64,000 nt of DNA from Bacteroidota bacterium (GTDB lineage Bacteria > Bacteroidota > Ignavibacteria > UBA10030 > UBA8401). Below, piece after piece: positions 27,169 to 36,357 of the stretch. Positions within the stretch are counted from its first letter, which is position 1. Each line of letters starts with the position of its first letter. Under the pieces are notes generated by a model, which made no database searches, was not told the origin of the DNA, and worked only from the letters and a program-made list of their open reading frames with translations. The stretch lies in NCBI GenBank assembly GCA_035506275.1, contig DATJPT010000001.1:57012-121011 (forward strand), written 5' to 3'. The translations under genes were made by a program, and so were the position numbers.

Positions 27169-29562
27169 CTACTGCCGCTTGGTTTCTATCGCTGAGATCT
27201 CCTGCAGCAAATCCTTTTTGGTGAACCCCGATTTTTTCATCAAACTGACGACAAACCCGCGCAGCTGCTCTCGCGTTTCATCGTCGATCTCCATGCTCGT
27301 CATGACGATGACCGGGATCGTCTGCGTCATCGGATTGTGCTTCAGCTGGTACGCGACGTTGAATCCGGATATTTCTGGCATCACGAGGTCGAGAATGATC
27401 AGGTCGGGATGTTCCTCTTGTGCCAGGCGGAGTCCTTCTCTTCCATCGAGCGCCTTGATCACGGTGCAGCCTTCGGCTTCCAGAATTACCTGCACGAGGT
27501 CGATCACGGAACGGTCATCGTCGATCACCAAAATCTTCGCCGATTGTTTTTGGCGCAGACTCGAGGTCACCTTACGGAGCGATTCGAGAAGGGCGTCCTT
27601 CTGGACCGGCTTTACAAAATAATCGACCGCACCGAGGCCGAAGCCGACATTCCGTTCGTCGAGCATCGAAACGATGATCACCGGAATGTTCTTGCAGAGC
27701 GGATGCTGTTTCAATTCGCGGAGCACCTGCCAGCCATCCTTGATGGGAAGAAGAATGTCGAGCGTGATGACGTCCGGCTTCCACAGCTTTGCCTTCTCGA
27801 GTGCTTCGACGCCATTCGCCGCCGTTTCGATGACGTAGCCGGCTTCGGAGAGATAGGACTGAAGGATCTGGCGCGCATGGGGTTTGTCCTCGACGATCAG
27901 CACACGCTGCGGTTCGGCCGACGGAGTCAAGATTCCGGCGATGCTCCCCGCTATTTCCCCCTCTTCTCCCTTCGAATTGATCATCATCGGCATGCGGACG
28001 ATGAACGTACTCCCTTTTCCCCATTCGCTGACCGCCGTGACCGTTCCGCCGTGAAGCTCGACGAGTTTTTTGGTGATCGAAAGTCCGAGGCCGGTCCCTT
28101 CCTGTTTTCTCTTTCCGGCCGATGTCTGCTGGAACGGCATGAAGAGCCGCGGCAGTTCATCGGGGCGAATCCCGATCCCTTCATCCGTCACGCCGAACTC
28201 GACCGAGTTGTCGACGCGCACGACCTTTACCGTGATTTTGCTTTCCACGTGGCTGAACTTTATCGCGTTCGTGATCAGGTTCAGCAGAATCTGCTTGAGC
28301 CGGACATCATCGGCAACGATGTCGTCGAGCTCGTCGGAGATCTGAATATCGAACGAGAGTCTTTTTGCCTCCATCTGCGGCTGGACGGATTTTGTCAGCG
28401 CTTCGATGAACTGGCGGATGGGGATGCTCATATAATGAAGCTCGAGCCTTCCCGCTTCGAGCTTGGAAAGGTCGAGGATGTCGTTGATCAATTGCAGAAG
28501 ATGCTTTCCGCTCTGATTGATCGAACCGATGTACGACGACACCGTTGCGGTATCCAGCTTCGGCAGATCGATCTGGATCAATTCTGAAAAGCCGATGATG
28601 GAATTCAACGGCGAGCGAAGCTCGTGGCTGAAGAAGGCGAGAAACTTTTTCAATGTCTCGTGGGCATCGAGCGTTTGTGCGCGCTGAATCTCGAGGTCGA
28701 CGTTCTTCACGCGCAATTCGTCGATCAGGCCGCGGCGGCTGATGCCGACGGCAAGCTCGTTCGCAATAAGCACGAGAAACGACTCTTCCCGCTCCACTGC
28801 GGCACGCTCCGAGTTCATCAGCATTTCGATCACGCCCACGATCTCCCCCTCTACTTTCAGCGGTATGCCGAGAACCGTTTTCGGCCCGGAATCAATAACG
28901 ATCTCGGGGGCGACGGCATAGTATGAACTGCGTGAGACGTCGGAAGTGATGATCGGATCCCCCGTGATCACCGCATCAACGCTGGCGACCGGAGAGTGTT
29001 CGCTCACAGAACGGGCCATCAGCGCCTTTTCCCACTCAAGGGAAGGGAGCTCGGGGGCGACAAGCAGAAGCTTCTCATCCTGGGCCCGGAACACATACAT
29101 CAGCACGTGGTGGAAAGGGAGGTCGTAGCGGGCGGCGATGATATGTACCACCTGTGCGCAGAGGTCGTCCAGCTGGTTGCTCGTGTTGATAACGTGCGAG
29201 ATCTCCAGCTGTGTTTCGCGCTGGCGTTCCTGCTGCTTCTGCTGGGTGATATCCTGGAAAAAGACCGAGAGACCGTTCTCATTCGGATAGATACGGATAT
29301 TGTACCACGCTTCAAAATGATCGTCCCGGTAGCTCGTCTCGAACGACTGAAACGTCTTGGTCTCCATCGCGGTGCGGTAGCGGTCGCCGAGCTCGGCCGC
29401 CTCCGCGTTCGGAAAAATTTCGAAGACATGCTTGCCCAGCACTTCATCGCGGGAATATCCCGTCCCCTCTTCGGCGGCGCGATTCCAGTACGTGAAGGTG
29501 AAATTCGTATCGAGGGCGAAAAACCCTCCACTGATGCTTTCTAATATTTCCTGAGGCTCCAT
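27169..29562 (-). CDS. Hybrid sensor histidine kinase with two receiver domains
   Basis: 797 residues, cytoplasmic (no membrane segments). Order: PAS (about 1-115, WNRAAEEGTGYSRDEVLG), GAF (about 125-280), HisKA with His313 (FSHELRSPLNSIIGF), HATPase (N432, DEGIGI at 460-465, GTGLGLS at 489-495). Then receiver 1 (about 553-665, phospho-Asp602) and receiver 2 (about 676-790, phospho-Asp725). No HPt or output domain follows, so a separate partner is needed. No response regulator gene is adjacent. Confidence 0.94.
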   Translation of the reverse strand: MEPQEILESISGGFFALDTNFTFTYWNRAAEEGTGYSRDEVLGKHVFEIFPNAEAAELGDRYRTAMETKTFQSFETSYRDDHFEAWYNIRIYPNENGLSVFFQDITQQKQQERQRETQLEISHVINTSNQLDDLCAQVVHIIAARYDLPFHHVLMYVFRAQDEKLLLVAPELPSLEWEKALMARSVSEHSPVASVDAVITGDPIITSDVSRSSYYAVAPEIVIDSGPKTVLGIPLKVEGEIVGVIEMLMNSERAAVEREESFLVLIANELAVGISRRGLIDELRVKNVDLEIQRAQTLDAHETLKKFLAFFSHELRSPLNSIIGFSELIQIDLPKLDTATVSSYIGSINQSGKHLLQLINDILDLSKLEAGRLELHYMSIPIRQFIEALTKSVQPQMEAKRLSFDIQISDELDDIVADDVRLKQILLNLITNAIKFSHVESKITVKVVRVDNSVEFGVTDEGIGIRPDELPRLFMPFQQTSAGKRKQEGTGLGLSITKKLVELHGGTVTAVSEWGKGSTFIVRMPMMINSKGEEGEIAGSIAGILTPSAEPQRVLIVEDKPHARQILQSYLSEAGYVIETAANGVEALEKAKLWKPDVITLDILLPIKDGWQVLRELKQHPLCKNIPVIIVSMLDERNVGFGLGAVDYFVKPVQKDALLESLRKVTSSLRQKQSAKILVIDDDRSVIDLVQVILEAEGCTVIKALDGREGLRLAQEEHPDLIILDLVMPEISGFNVAYQLKHNPMTQTIPVIVMTSMEIDDETREQLRGFVVSLMKKSGFTKKDLLQEISAIETKRQ

Positions 29563-29687
29563 ATTGTCACTTGATGGTGTAGGTCTCGTTTGAGAATATC
29601 AACTGTCACATTGGAAAAATCAACACTGCAGATAAAAAATGATCATACATGGTGGACGGAAAATCTTTTGCCCTTCATTTTTCCATT

Positions 29688-29969
29688 TTACTTTTTAATT
29701 TTTCCTTTGTCATTGAGGTGCGGCGGCTTGAATCCCCTGTAGGTGTCGAACTGTGAATCGTAAAAGACGAGGTTGAACGTACTGTCGCGCAGCGTTCCGC
29801 CGGACGGACAAAGATAGAACTCGGAAATTGTCTGGGTGGTATGTGAGGCTGGTTTCCCGTTTTCGGTGTAGAACCGAAGCGTGTAAAATCCCTGAGTGAA
29901 CGGAGCTGTCTGCAATTGTCTATGAATGTTTGCTTCACTGAAAATGCAAGGATCGTCCTCGGCGCTCAT
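29688..29969 (-). CDS. Hypothetical protein coupled to the GroES-like gene
   Basis: 93 residues; family not recognised. The ATG overlaps the stop of the GroES-like gene in ATGA, which supports it as real. It has aromatic strands (GFYTLRFYTENGK, FNLVFYDSQFDTYRG) and a Lys-rich end. No signal peptide. An overlapping reading in another frame is less plausible because it lacks the coupling. Confidence 0.5.
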   Translation of the reverse strand: MSAEDDPCIFSEANIHRQLQTAPFTQGFYTLRFYTENGKPASHTTQTISEFYLCPSGGTLRDSTFNLVFYDSQFDTYRGFKPPHLNDKGKIKK

Positions 29970-30352
29970 GGTCCGATCTCGGAGAACGAACTCCGCCGGA
30001 TGATCATCAACAACGACGACTGCTGAACGATGAGGTACTGCTCTCCTTCATACTCGATCTCGATCGCCGAGTCCCGGAGAAAGATCGCATAGTCCCCTTC
30101 TTCCGCCTGGAGCGGGATGTATTTTACCGGATCCTTCGGAGTTGTCGACCACGGCTCCTGATCGATAAAGTTCGGGTTGACGACGGGATACCCTGGGCCG
30201 ACCTTGACGATGTAGCCGCTCTGGACTTTTTCTTTCTCTTTCACGCCCGGGGGAAGATACAATCCATGCGAGGTTTTTTCCTGGTCTTTTTCCGGAGCGA
30301 TCAGCACTTTATCGCCGACGAGGATGATCTTTTTTTTGAGTGATGTTTCCAT
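29966..30352 (-). CDS. GroES-like (Cpn10 family) protein, orphan
   Basis: 128 residues from the ATG at 30352 (METSLKKKI); the frame stays open upstream but the promoter boxes lie there. Seen: VGDKVLIAPEKD, a mobile-loop-like stretch SHGLYLPPG, SGYIVKVGPG and EGDYAIFLRDSAIEIEYEGE. It is longer than GroES (about 95) owing to an insert near 60-85 (NPNFIDQEPWSTTPKD) and a tail. No groEL is nearby, so it is a divergent paralogue rather than the housekeeping co-chaperonin. Confidence 0.75.
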   Translation of the reverse strand: METSLKKKIILVGDKVLIAPEKDQEKTSHGLYLPPGVKEKEKVQSGYIVKVGPGYPVVNPNFIDQEPWSTTPKDPVKYIPLQAEEGDYAIFLRDSAIEIEYEGEQYLIVQQSSLLMIIRRSSFSEIGP

Positions 30353-30373
30353 CTGATCAGGTTCTTTCGTGCC

Positions 30374-30405
30374 CAAATATACAAAGATTTTTTGAAATTG
30401 CACAA
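30374..30405 (-). promoter_or_regulatory. Predicted promoter of the GroES-like gene
   Basis: Minus strand: TTG (30405-30403), 21 bases, then TATATTTG (30381-30374), an exact fit to the Bacteroidota-type TAnnTTTG box. About 22 bases separate the box from the ATG. Confidence 0.7.
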
Positions 30406-30719
30406 CGAAAAGGAGCTTCTGTAACGGGGGCTTTTGAATAGATGGAGGGATTGAGAAGACAAACACGCTGTAGCCCTTCGACTCCGCCGCGGCGGCTCAT
30501 CCTATCCGCAAAAAACCTCGCTGGAGCAAACGGTGAACGTGGCGTCCCGCCGCTTTTTGGCGGGATCAGGGGGGAACATTTTCATCGCATGCCATTTAGA
30601 ACAAAAGACCCGCGACCGATCCTTCCGAACATCCGCGCCTGCGCAAAAGGATAGTTGTTTGAAAGAAACTCCATGGGGCAAAAAAGAGCATTCAATATCG
30701 AAAATGCGCAGACCCCCGC

Positions 30720-30750
30720 TTGCGATTCAACCCTTTCCGTAGTATCTTTA
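30720..30750 (+). promoter_or_regulatory. Predicted promoter of the YCF48-like gene; remaining gap holds no gene
   Basis: TTG (30720-30722), 20 bases, TATCTTTA (30743-30750), the same geometry as the other promoters here. It implies a leader of about 195 bases before the start at 30953, with small hairpins (GGTTTC/GAAACC near 30812-30829). The rest of 30406-30952 shows no gene I can support. Confidence 0.55.
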
Positions 30751-30952
30751 CGGCGAAAGACCTTCAGCAACAACGGTTCGGAACCGAGTTTCTTCAAGAC
30801 GCAAAAAGGGGGTTGGTTTCGTTAGTGAAACCTTAGCATCAACACCGTCCCGCCCAACGACACTCATCTCATCACCCGAGATTTCGGCCGGTTCGCGGGG
30901 CTGCATCCCCTTCCACAGTTGAGAAGCCTCTCTCTTTCCCAAGGAGATGACC

Positions 30953-33052
30953 ATGAAATCGACTCTTTCATTCTTCCCCCTGTTACTTTTCCTTATTCAT
31001 TTTGATGCTTACTCCCAATGGTCCCCGGCCGGACCTTCCGTTGGTGCGAACCCATTCGACTGGATGCAATTTGTTAATCCTTCGACCGGATGGATTGTCG
31101 GACAAAATGGGTTGATCCGTAAGACAACCGACGGAGGCGTCCATTGGTTCGATCAGTCCTCGGGAGTTGCAGACGAATTGACCGGCGTCTTCTTCGTTGA
31201 CACATCGCGCGGCTGGAGTTGCGGCCGCGGCGGAGTCATTCTCAACACGACGAACGGCGGGGCTTCTTGGCTGAAGCAGCAATCCGGCACGCAGCGTCTT
31301 TGCCGTGCAATGCAGTTCATCGATTCTCTCTACGGTTGGATCGTCTGCGACAGCGGGGTCGTGCTCGGAACGACAAATGGAGGTGCGTCGTGGTCAAGAC
31401 AAGCGACTCAAATCACTTCCACTCTCAATTCGGTTTCTTTCACTTCGATCCAAAACGGTTGGGCTTCCGGCTACAACGGAGTTTTACTCCGGACAACGAA
31501 CGGGGGAACCACCTGGAGTACGAAGATCGTCGACTCGACACTAATTCTTTGGTGGATGGCTTTTGGAGATTCGATGCACGGCTGTGTCGTTGCAAGCGAC
31601 CCCAGCTACAGCTTCGGCAGTTCTTTCACGACAACGGATGGCGGAGCCACATGGACTGCCGGGCAAATGAGTCTTCCGGCACTGTTCATTCTGCAACTCT
31701 TCCCGAACAATTCAGGCTGGACAGCTGGGAGGGGAGGGACGGTTTTGAAAACCACTAACGGCGGGAGTACGTGGACATCGATGGAGATTCCAATTCCGTA
31801 TTGGCTCAGTCTGTCATCATTCATCGACATGACCACCGGATGGGTGTCGGATCCCGGCGGGCATCTCATGAAAACGACTGACGGCGGGAGCACATGGAAC
31901 CCCCAATCGGCATTACCAGGCGTAATAAATTTTTCTTCTGTGAGCTTTGCCGACGCTCATAATGGTTTAGCTGCCGGAGCCGGGGGTACAATTCTATCAA
32001 CGACTGACGGAGGTACGAGCTGGAATCCGGTTGAAACCGGAACGACGGCAGACCTTTGGGGTGTCCTTTATAGGGATAACGGAAACGCGTGGGCATGCGG
32101 GAACAACGGCACCATCGTCAAAACGACGGACGGCGGAACGCACTGGCATCCCTGTTCGAGCGGAACAAATAATTGGATCGGCGCAATCGATTTTGTCAAC
32201 GCTCAGGTCGGCTGGTGCGCAGGCAACGAGGGGACGATTCTCAAATCAACCGACGGCGGAGAACATTGGAATTCGCAGTCAAGCGGCACTACCTCATGGC
32301 TCGTCAGCGTGAACTTCGTCGATACGCTTAACGGATGGGCTGTCGGAAACGAGGGGACGATCCTGCACACAACGGACGGCGGAGTCCATTGGTACGGACC
32401 GGTGAGGACAACGAACCTTGCTCTGAATTCTGTCTTCTTCACTTCGCCGAACAGCGGGTGGATTGTCGGAGCTTCGGGTCTCATGCTTAACACGACAGAC
32501 GGAGGGCACACGTGGCAGACGCAATCCGGCATATCGTATGGGGACCTGAACGCCGTAACGTTCAGCGACAGCAATCATGGGTGGGCAGTGGGGGCATACG
32601 GAACCATTCTTTATACGTCCAACGGCGGAGTGAACTGGAGCTTCCAAAGTTCCGGTGCTTCAACAACGCTGAATTCCGCAGCTGCCTTCGATTCTACGAC
32701 AGCATGGGCAGTCGGCCTGGCCGGCACAATTTTGAAGTACAACGGCGTAGACCCTATCTCCCTCACACCAAAGAATCCGGAAATGCCTTCAGCGTATTCG
32801 CTGGACCAGAATTATCCGAACCCCTTCAACCCGGCGACGACGATCCGTTATTCAGTCGCAGCTCGTTCGCACGTCGTTCTCGAGGTCTTCAGCATAGTAG
32901 GCCAAATGGTCGCGGAATTGGTGAACGGCGACAAAGAAGCGGGCTCATACGAAGTTGTTTTTGACGCATCGAAGCTAGCATCCGGGACATACCTGTATCG
33001 AATACAAGCTGGAAACTTTGTGGCATCAAAGAAGCTGTTACTGATCAAGTAG
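30953..33052 (+). CDS. Secreted YCF48/BNR-type beta-propeller protein with T9SS sorting domain
   Basis: 699 residues from the ATG at 30953; AAGGAG lies 6 bases upstream, while the ATG at 30947 would touch it. Signal peptide KSTLSFFPLLLFLIHFDAYS, then about 14 repeats of the type GWIVGQNGLIRKTTDGGVHW (photosystem assembly factor YCF48-like blades). The C-terminal ~85 residues (LDQNYPNPFNPATTIRYSV ... GTYLYRIQAG ... KKLLLIK) are a type A T9SS sorting domain. Predicted cell-surface or secreted protein; function of the propeller unknown. Confidence 0.9.
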   Translation: MKSTLSFFPLLLFLIHFDAYSQWSPAGPSVGANPFDWMQFVNPSTGWIVGQNGLIRKTTDGGVHWFDQSSGVADELTGVFFVDTSRGWSCGRGGVILNTTNGGASWLKQQSGTQRLCRAMQFIDSLYGWIVCDSGVVLGTTNGGASWSRQATQITSTLNSVSFTSIQNGWASGYNGVLLRTTNGGTTWSTKIVDSTLILWWMAFGDSMHGCVVASDPSYSFGSSFTTTDGGATWTAGQMSLPALFILQLFPNNSGWTAGRGGTVLKTTNGGSTWTSMEIPIPYWLSLSSFIDMTTGWVSDPGGHLMKTTDGGSTWNPQSALPGVINFSSVSFADAHNGLAAGAGGTILSTTDGGTSWNPVETGTTADLWGVLYRDNGNAWACGNNGTIVKTTDGGTHWHPCSSGTNNWIGAIDFVNAQVGWCAGNEGTILKSTDGGEHWNSQSSGTTSWLVSVNFVDTLNGWAVGNEGTILHTTDGGVHWYGPVRTTNLALNSVFFTSPNSGWIVGASGLMLNTTDGGHTWQTQSGISYGDLNAVTFSDSNHGWAVGAYGTILYTSNGGVNWSFQSSGASTTLNSAAAFDSTTAWAVGLAGTILKYNGVDPISLTPKNPEMPSAYSLDQNYPNPFNPATTIRYSVAARSHVVLEVFSIVGQMVAELVNGDKEAGSYEVVFDASKLASGTYLYRIQAGNFVASKKLLLIK

Positions 33053-33067
33053 CTCCGACAAGAACGC

Positions 33068-33105
33068 AAAAAGCCCGGCATCGAGCGTTGACGCCGGGCT
33101 TTTTT
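33068..33105 (+). terminator. Bidirectional intrinsic terminator
   Basis: AAAAAGCCCGGC and GCCGGGCTTTTT form a perfect 12-bp stem with a 13-base loop, flanked by A and T runs. It lies between the convergent genes ending at 33052 (+) and 33154 (-), so it can serve both. Confidence 0.93.
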
Positions 33106-33153
33106 GTTGGGGATTCGATCGAAAAAAGCCTCATCCGGCCGATCTCTGGATCG

Positions 33154-35442
33154 TCATTCCCTCCAGAGGTATTGCACCTTGATGAAAAACTGGCGCTGAG
33201 TCTGCTCGAAGCCGTACGGACTTCCAAAATCGCTCAGGTCGTGCGTGGAGCCGGCATAACAAATGGTGAACGGATTCAGCTTGTAGCTCAGGAGCGGGTC
33301 GATCTCCACCGCTTTGCTGAACTCGTCGTATTGTCCGATCAGGCGGAAGAAGACGTCGGAGCTGAATTGGTAGATTCCCGTGAACCGCGCAATGTACCCG
33401 TCGTAGAAAAGCTCTTGCGTCACGACGTCAGACAAGCGCGAGCGGGAATACGACAGATCAAGTTCGAGCTGCGACGTCGGCTTAACGGTAGCGGAAACCG
33501 ATATATTGTGGCCGTGGCCGGTCATTGCCGAATCGCGGTCGATGAACTTGCCGAGCGCGATGTCGGTGGAAAGAGAAAGGTACGTTGAAGGGTTAGAGTT
33601 GATCTGGATCTCCCCCCGGTTGATCTTATTGAACCGGACGCTGTGATACAATTCCTCGTTGTAGGGTACGTAGAGAAGATTGATGTTCGTCTGGCTCTTG
33701 AACTGGAGATAAATCCCGGCCACTGTCCAGCGCTGCTTCCGCGCGTTGTCGTAATCGAACTGCAGGTTGTTCTCCATCCAGAGCTGTCCCTGATCGATGA
33801 TGGAATGAAGGGGATAAAAATTATACATGTTCTGAAGGTCGAGTGTGCGCAGGTCGTTGCCGGTGATAAAACCGTTCTCCGCCTGAAACGTCGGCGAGAT
33901 GTCCTGATACGTTAGGTACACGTTGTAGTCGCGCGCGTCACGGCGGAATTGCGTATATAATGCCGTGCCGCTGTAGGTCTGCCCATCGAAGGTCGGCGTG
34001 TACTTCGTGCTGCCGAAATAACTGTCGTCGGTGAAGATCGTGGAGTCGTTCACCTCTTTCGTGTTCGATGCGAGGATCTGTCCGCGGATGGAATAGTTTG
34101 GGTCGAAATACAAATTCCAGTCCACACCGCCGGTGTAGCCGTGCGCGTCCGAAAAATTCCTCGCAGTGCCTAAAGCGCCGATGAACGACTGCTTTCCGAA
34201 ATCGTACTTCGCCCGCAGGATGTTCGAGTACGACTGCAGCGAAGTTTCCACAGACGAGCTCCCCTCTTCCCCGGCGATCGTGAACGGTGAATTCCGGTCC
34301 AGCGCCGAAAGGTACGCGATCGTCAGCCCGTCCGATTTTTCGATGAGCTTTGCGGCGCCGAGCGGATTGTTGATCATCCTCGAATAGAAATCCGTCAGCT
34401 GCGTATTGAAGATATCGGCGCCGTCCAGGAAGAACGGGCGCTTCTCCGGATAGTAGATGGCGTACGACGAGTTCACGCTGATCTGCGTGGCATCGGATTC
34501 CACCTGGCTGAAATCCGGGTTGATGACGGCTTCTGCAAACAAACTCGGGTTGGGGGAGAATTTGATCCCGCCGCCGACCCTACCGCTCACTTTCCCGTTC
34601 GAGAACTGCGAAGTCGGGTCGTCGGTGTTGTTCAAATTCCCAGCCTCGAACCCCATGGCATACGGAAGCAGCTCCAGCGTGCCGGTCGATTCAAGGTCCT
34701 GCAATCCAAGAAGCGATCCCCCCTGGCAAATGGAGCAGGGGTCGTTCCTGTCGAACGGCGTCCAGGAAAACTGCTGTCGGCTGGCTCGCGGAAAGTTTCT
34801 GATGAGTGCGATCGTCCAGTCCTGCCGCTGTGCCGACGGGAAGTGAATGCTCTTGAAAGGAACGGCAATTTCAACGACGTATCCAGTATCGTTGACGGTC
34901 CCCTTCGAGTACCAGACAGCGTCCCAGCTCGCATCTTCGTTGTTTCCCGTCCTCATCAGGTCCCCCTGGATGCCGAAGGGGTTTGCGACGAACTCGTACG
35001 CCCGCTGGTTGTCCTCGTACGTGTCGATCGCGACGAAGACAAAATCGTCCGCCCAGACATTATCCCTGTCAGAAATGTGGGCGCGGATGGCGGACGGCGC
35101 GCTGTCGGAACAGATGAATGCGAAATAAATGAACCGGGGGTTGTAGAGGATCTTCACATAGGTACGCTGCGTTGCGGGAGTGTTCTCCCCCGGCTGAACT
35201 TCGTACGGGCATTCGACGGTCGGCGCCAACGACCAATGCGGGTCCGAAAGTCTGCCGGTCAGGTCAATGTCGTTCTGAATCTTGACAGCGGCAACCGCGA
35301 ACTTCTTTTGGTTCACTGAGAGTTCGGCGGCTTCGGCGGCAAAGTAGCCCGAGAACCTGAGGAGTATCGCGGAAAATATAATGGTTTTAGGGAGATTCAC
35401 ACTATCCGTGTTTTCACCATCCATACGGCAAAAAAACCGCAA
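33154..35442 (-). CDS. DUF5916 outer-membrane protein with carbohydrate-binding-like domain
   Basis: 762 residues. A signal-anchor-like stretch (LPKTIIFSAILLRFSGYFA) is followed by a CBM9-like sandwich (about 55-215: LTGRLSDPHWSLAPTVECP, ISDRDNVWADDFVFVAIDTY). A DUF5916 part follows, with the family hallmark YYPEKRPFFLDGADIF near 335 and aromatic beta-barrel strands to the C-terminal VQYLWRE. The family is widespread in Bacteroidota; substrate unknown. A start at 35424 (MDGENTD) is equally possible. No T9SS tail. Confidence 0.85.
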   Translation of the reverse strand: MRFFCRMDGENTDSVNLPKTIIFSAILLRFSGYFAAEAAELSVNQKKFAVAAVKIQNDIDLTGRLSDPHWSLAPTVECPYEVQPGENTPATQRTYVKILYNPRFIYFAFICSDSAPSAIRAHISDRDNVWADDFVFVAIDTYEDNQRAYEFVANPFGIQGDLMRTGNNEDASWDAVWYSKGTVNDTGYVVEIAVPFKSIHFPSAQRQDWTIALIRNFPRASRQQFSWTPFDRNDPCSICQGGSLLGLQDLESTGTLELLPYAMGFEAGNLNNTDDPTSQFSNGKVSGRVGGGIKFSPNPSLFAEAVINPDFSQVESDATQISVNSSYAIYYPEKRPFFLDGADIFNTQLTDFYSRMINNPLGAAKLIEKSDGLTIAYLSALDRNSPFTIAGEEGSSSVETSLQSYSNILRAKYDFGKQSFIGALGTARNFSDAHGYTGGVDWNLYFDPNYSIRGQILASNTKEVNDSTIFTDDSYFGSTKYTPTFDGQTYSGTALYTQFRRDARDYNVYLTYQDISPTFQAENGFITGNDLRTLDLQNMYNFYPLHSIIDQGQLWMENNLQFDYDNARKQRWTVAGIYLQFKSQTNINLLYVPYNEELYHSVRFNKINRGEIQINSNPSTYLSLSTDIALGKFIDRDSAMTGHGHNISVSATVKPTSQLELDLSYSRSRLSDVVTQELFYDGYIARFTGIYQFSSDVFFRLIGQYDEFSKAVEIDPLLSYKLNPFTICYAGSTHDLSDFGSPYGFEQTQRQFFIKVQYLWRE

Positions 35443-35616
35443 GGTTACAATGAAAATCCACTTTCATAAATTTCCGGGTTCTCGATCATTCGTTGAACGG
35501 ACAAGTCCTTCGCTCCCCTAAGAGTTCTTACGCTTGATCATTGCCCGTATGGCTCCCCTGCTCTCACATTCGTCGGCAACCCGGATGGGATTGACAAAAT
35601 CATCCTCGCGGTCCTC

Positions 35617-35874
35617 TTGGCAGCCGCAGGATATTCTGCCCGCCTGCAGGCGCAATCAGCCGCGGGGAGCGCCGGTATCGCCGATGCTTCTTCAAAGATA
35701 AGCAAGGATGACGTCATTTTTTTCAAGAAAGCCGCTGTCGGCGACGATCTGGTGATCACTATGCTGGCGACATCACATCCGCACTTCGACCTCAGATTGG
35801 GAGATGTCATTGACTTAATAAATGCCGGCGTCAGAGAGAAGGGGATCGGCGCATTGGTCGAGGGAAAAGCTTAA
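35617..35874 (+). CDS. Uncertain small ORF or gene remnant
   Basis: 85 residues from a TTG; the frame is open upstream to at least 35521 with no ATG. Contains SKDDVIFFKKAAVGDDLVIT and LRLGDVIDLINAGVREKGI, similar in style to short helical 'INAGV' tails of bacterial lipoproteins. It may be the 3' remnant of a larger gene. It lies in the long gap 35443-36011, which otherwise shows nothing I can support. Confidence 0.25.
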   Translation: MAAAGYSARLQAQSAAGSAGIADASSKISKDDVIFFKKAAVGDDLVITMLATSHPHFDLRLGDVIDLINAGVREKGIGALVEGKA

Positions 35875-36011
35875 TCGACAAACTCATTCCGGTCAGCACA
35901 TCTGCGGTATTATAATTTCGAGCCGAACTGGTGTTAACGCGAGATGAACTCACGGCCGGTGAAGAAACAAAAGAACAGGCGCTTCCAGATCCGCAACGCT
36001 TTTTTTTATTC

Positions 36012-36130
36012 TTGACTCTCCCTTCGATTAGCGGTACCTTTTCGCTTGAAGCCTACCCGGGGGAACTGGGAGAATATACTGAATGAGGATAACCCTCGGA
36101 TTCGCGTTCGCGAAGACGGGGGTTTTTGAG
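36012..36130 (+). promoter_or_regulatory. Promoter plus leader element, copy A
   Basis: TTG (36012-36014), 20 bases, TACCTTTT (36035-36042), then a leader that is also found at 45.7 kb. Shared blocks: TACCCGGGGGAA (36054-36065, with a following GGG able to pair with CCC) and AACCCTCGGATTCGCG (36091-36106). The second block opens a hairpin closing with GGGGGTT and running into TTTTTG, like an intrinsic terminator. Conservation of loop-side bases beyond the stem suggests a cis-acting RNA. The gap from 36131 to 36357 holds no supported gene. Confidence 0.6.
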
Positions 36131-36357
36131 TTTTATGGAGGAGGAACGACCTCCCCGACGGGGAGCGAAACACCGGTTCATCTGGTGGCCACATTTGCGT
36201 TGGCAACAAGCTATCTCAAAAATAGTTCCCACGCAGAATGTGCAGACAAATGTCCTGGGCATTCCGTTGGAAGGATCCATGACACTGCACCAGCGAGGAA
36301 ATTCATAACTGCATTGACATGGATTCTGGTAGTTTTTTCTTGTCAAAGGAGGTTGAA

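Noticed and set aside
35538..35810. Minus-strand 90-codon frame in the 35.5 kb gap
   Set aside because: Antisense to the slightly more protein-like plus-strand reading; no start signals or family match.
36012..36130. Leader element as a c-di-GMP (GEMM) or other named riboswitch
   Set aside because: The hallmark conserved strings of the classes I know are not present, so I leave it unnamed.
36136..36309. 57-codon plus-strand frame (MEEERPP...) between leader A and the lipoprotein gene
   Set aside because: No family match and no independent start signal beyond a purine-rich stretch; likely chance in the leader region.
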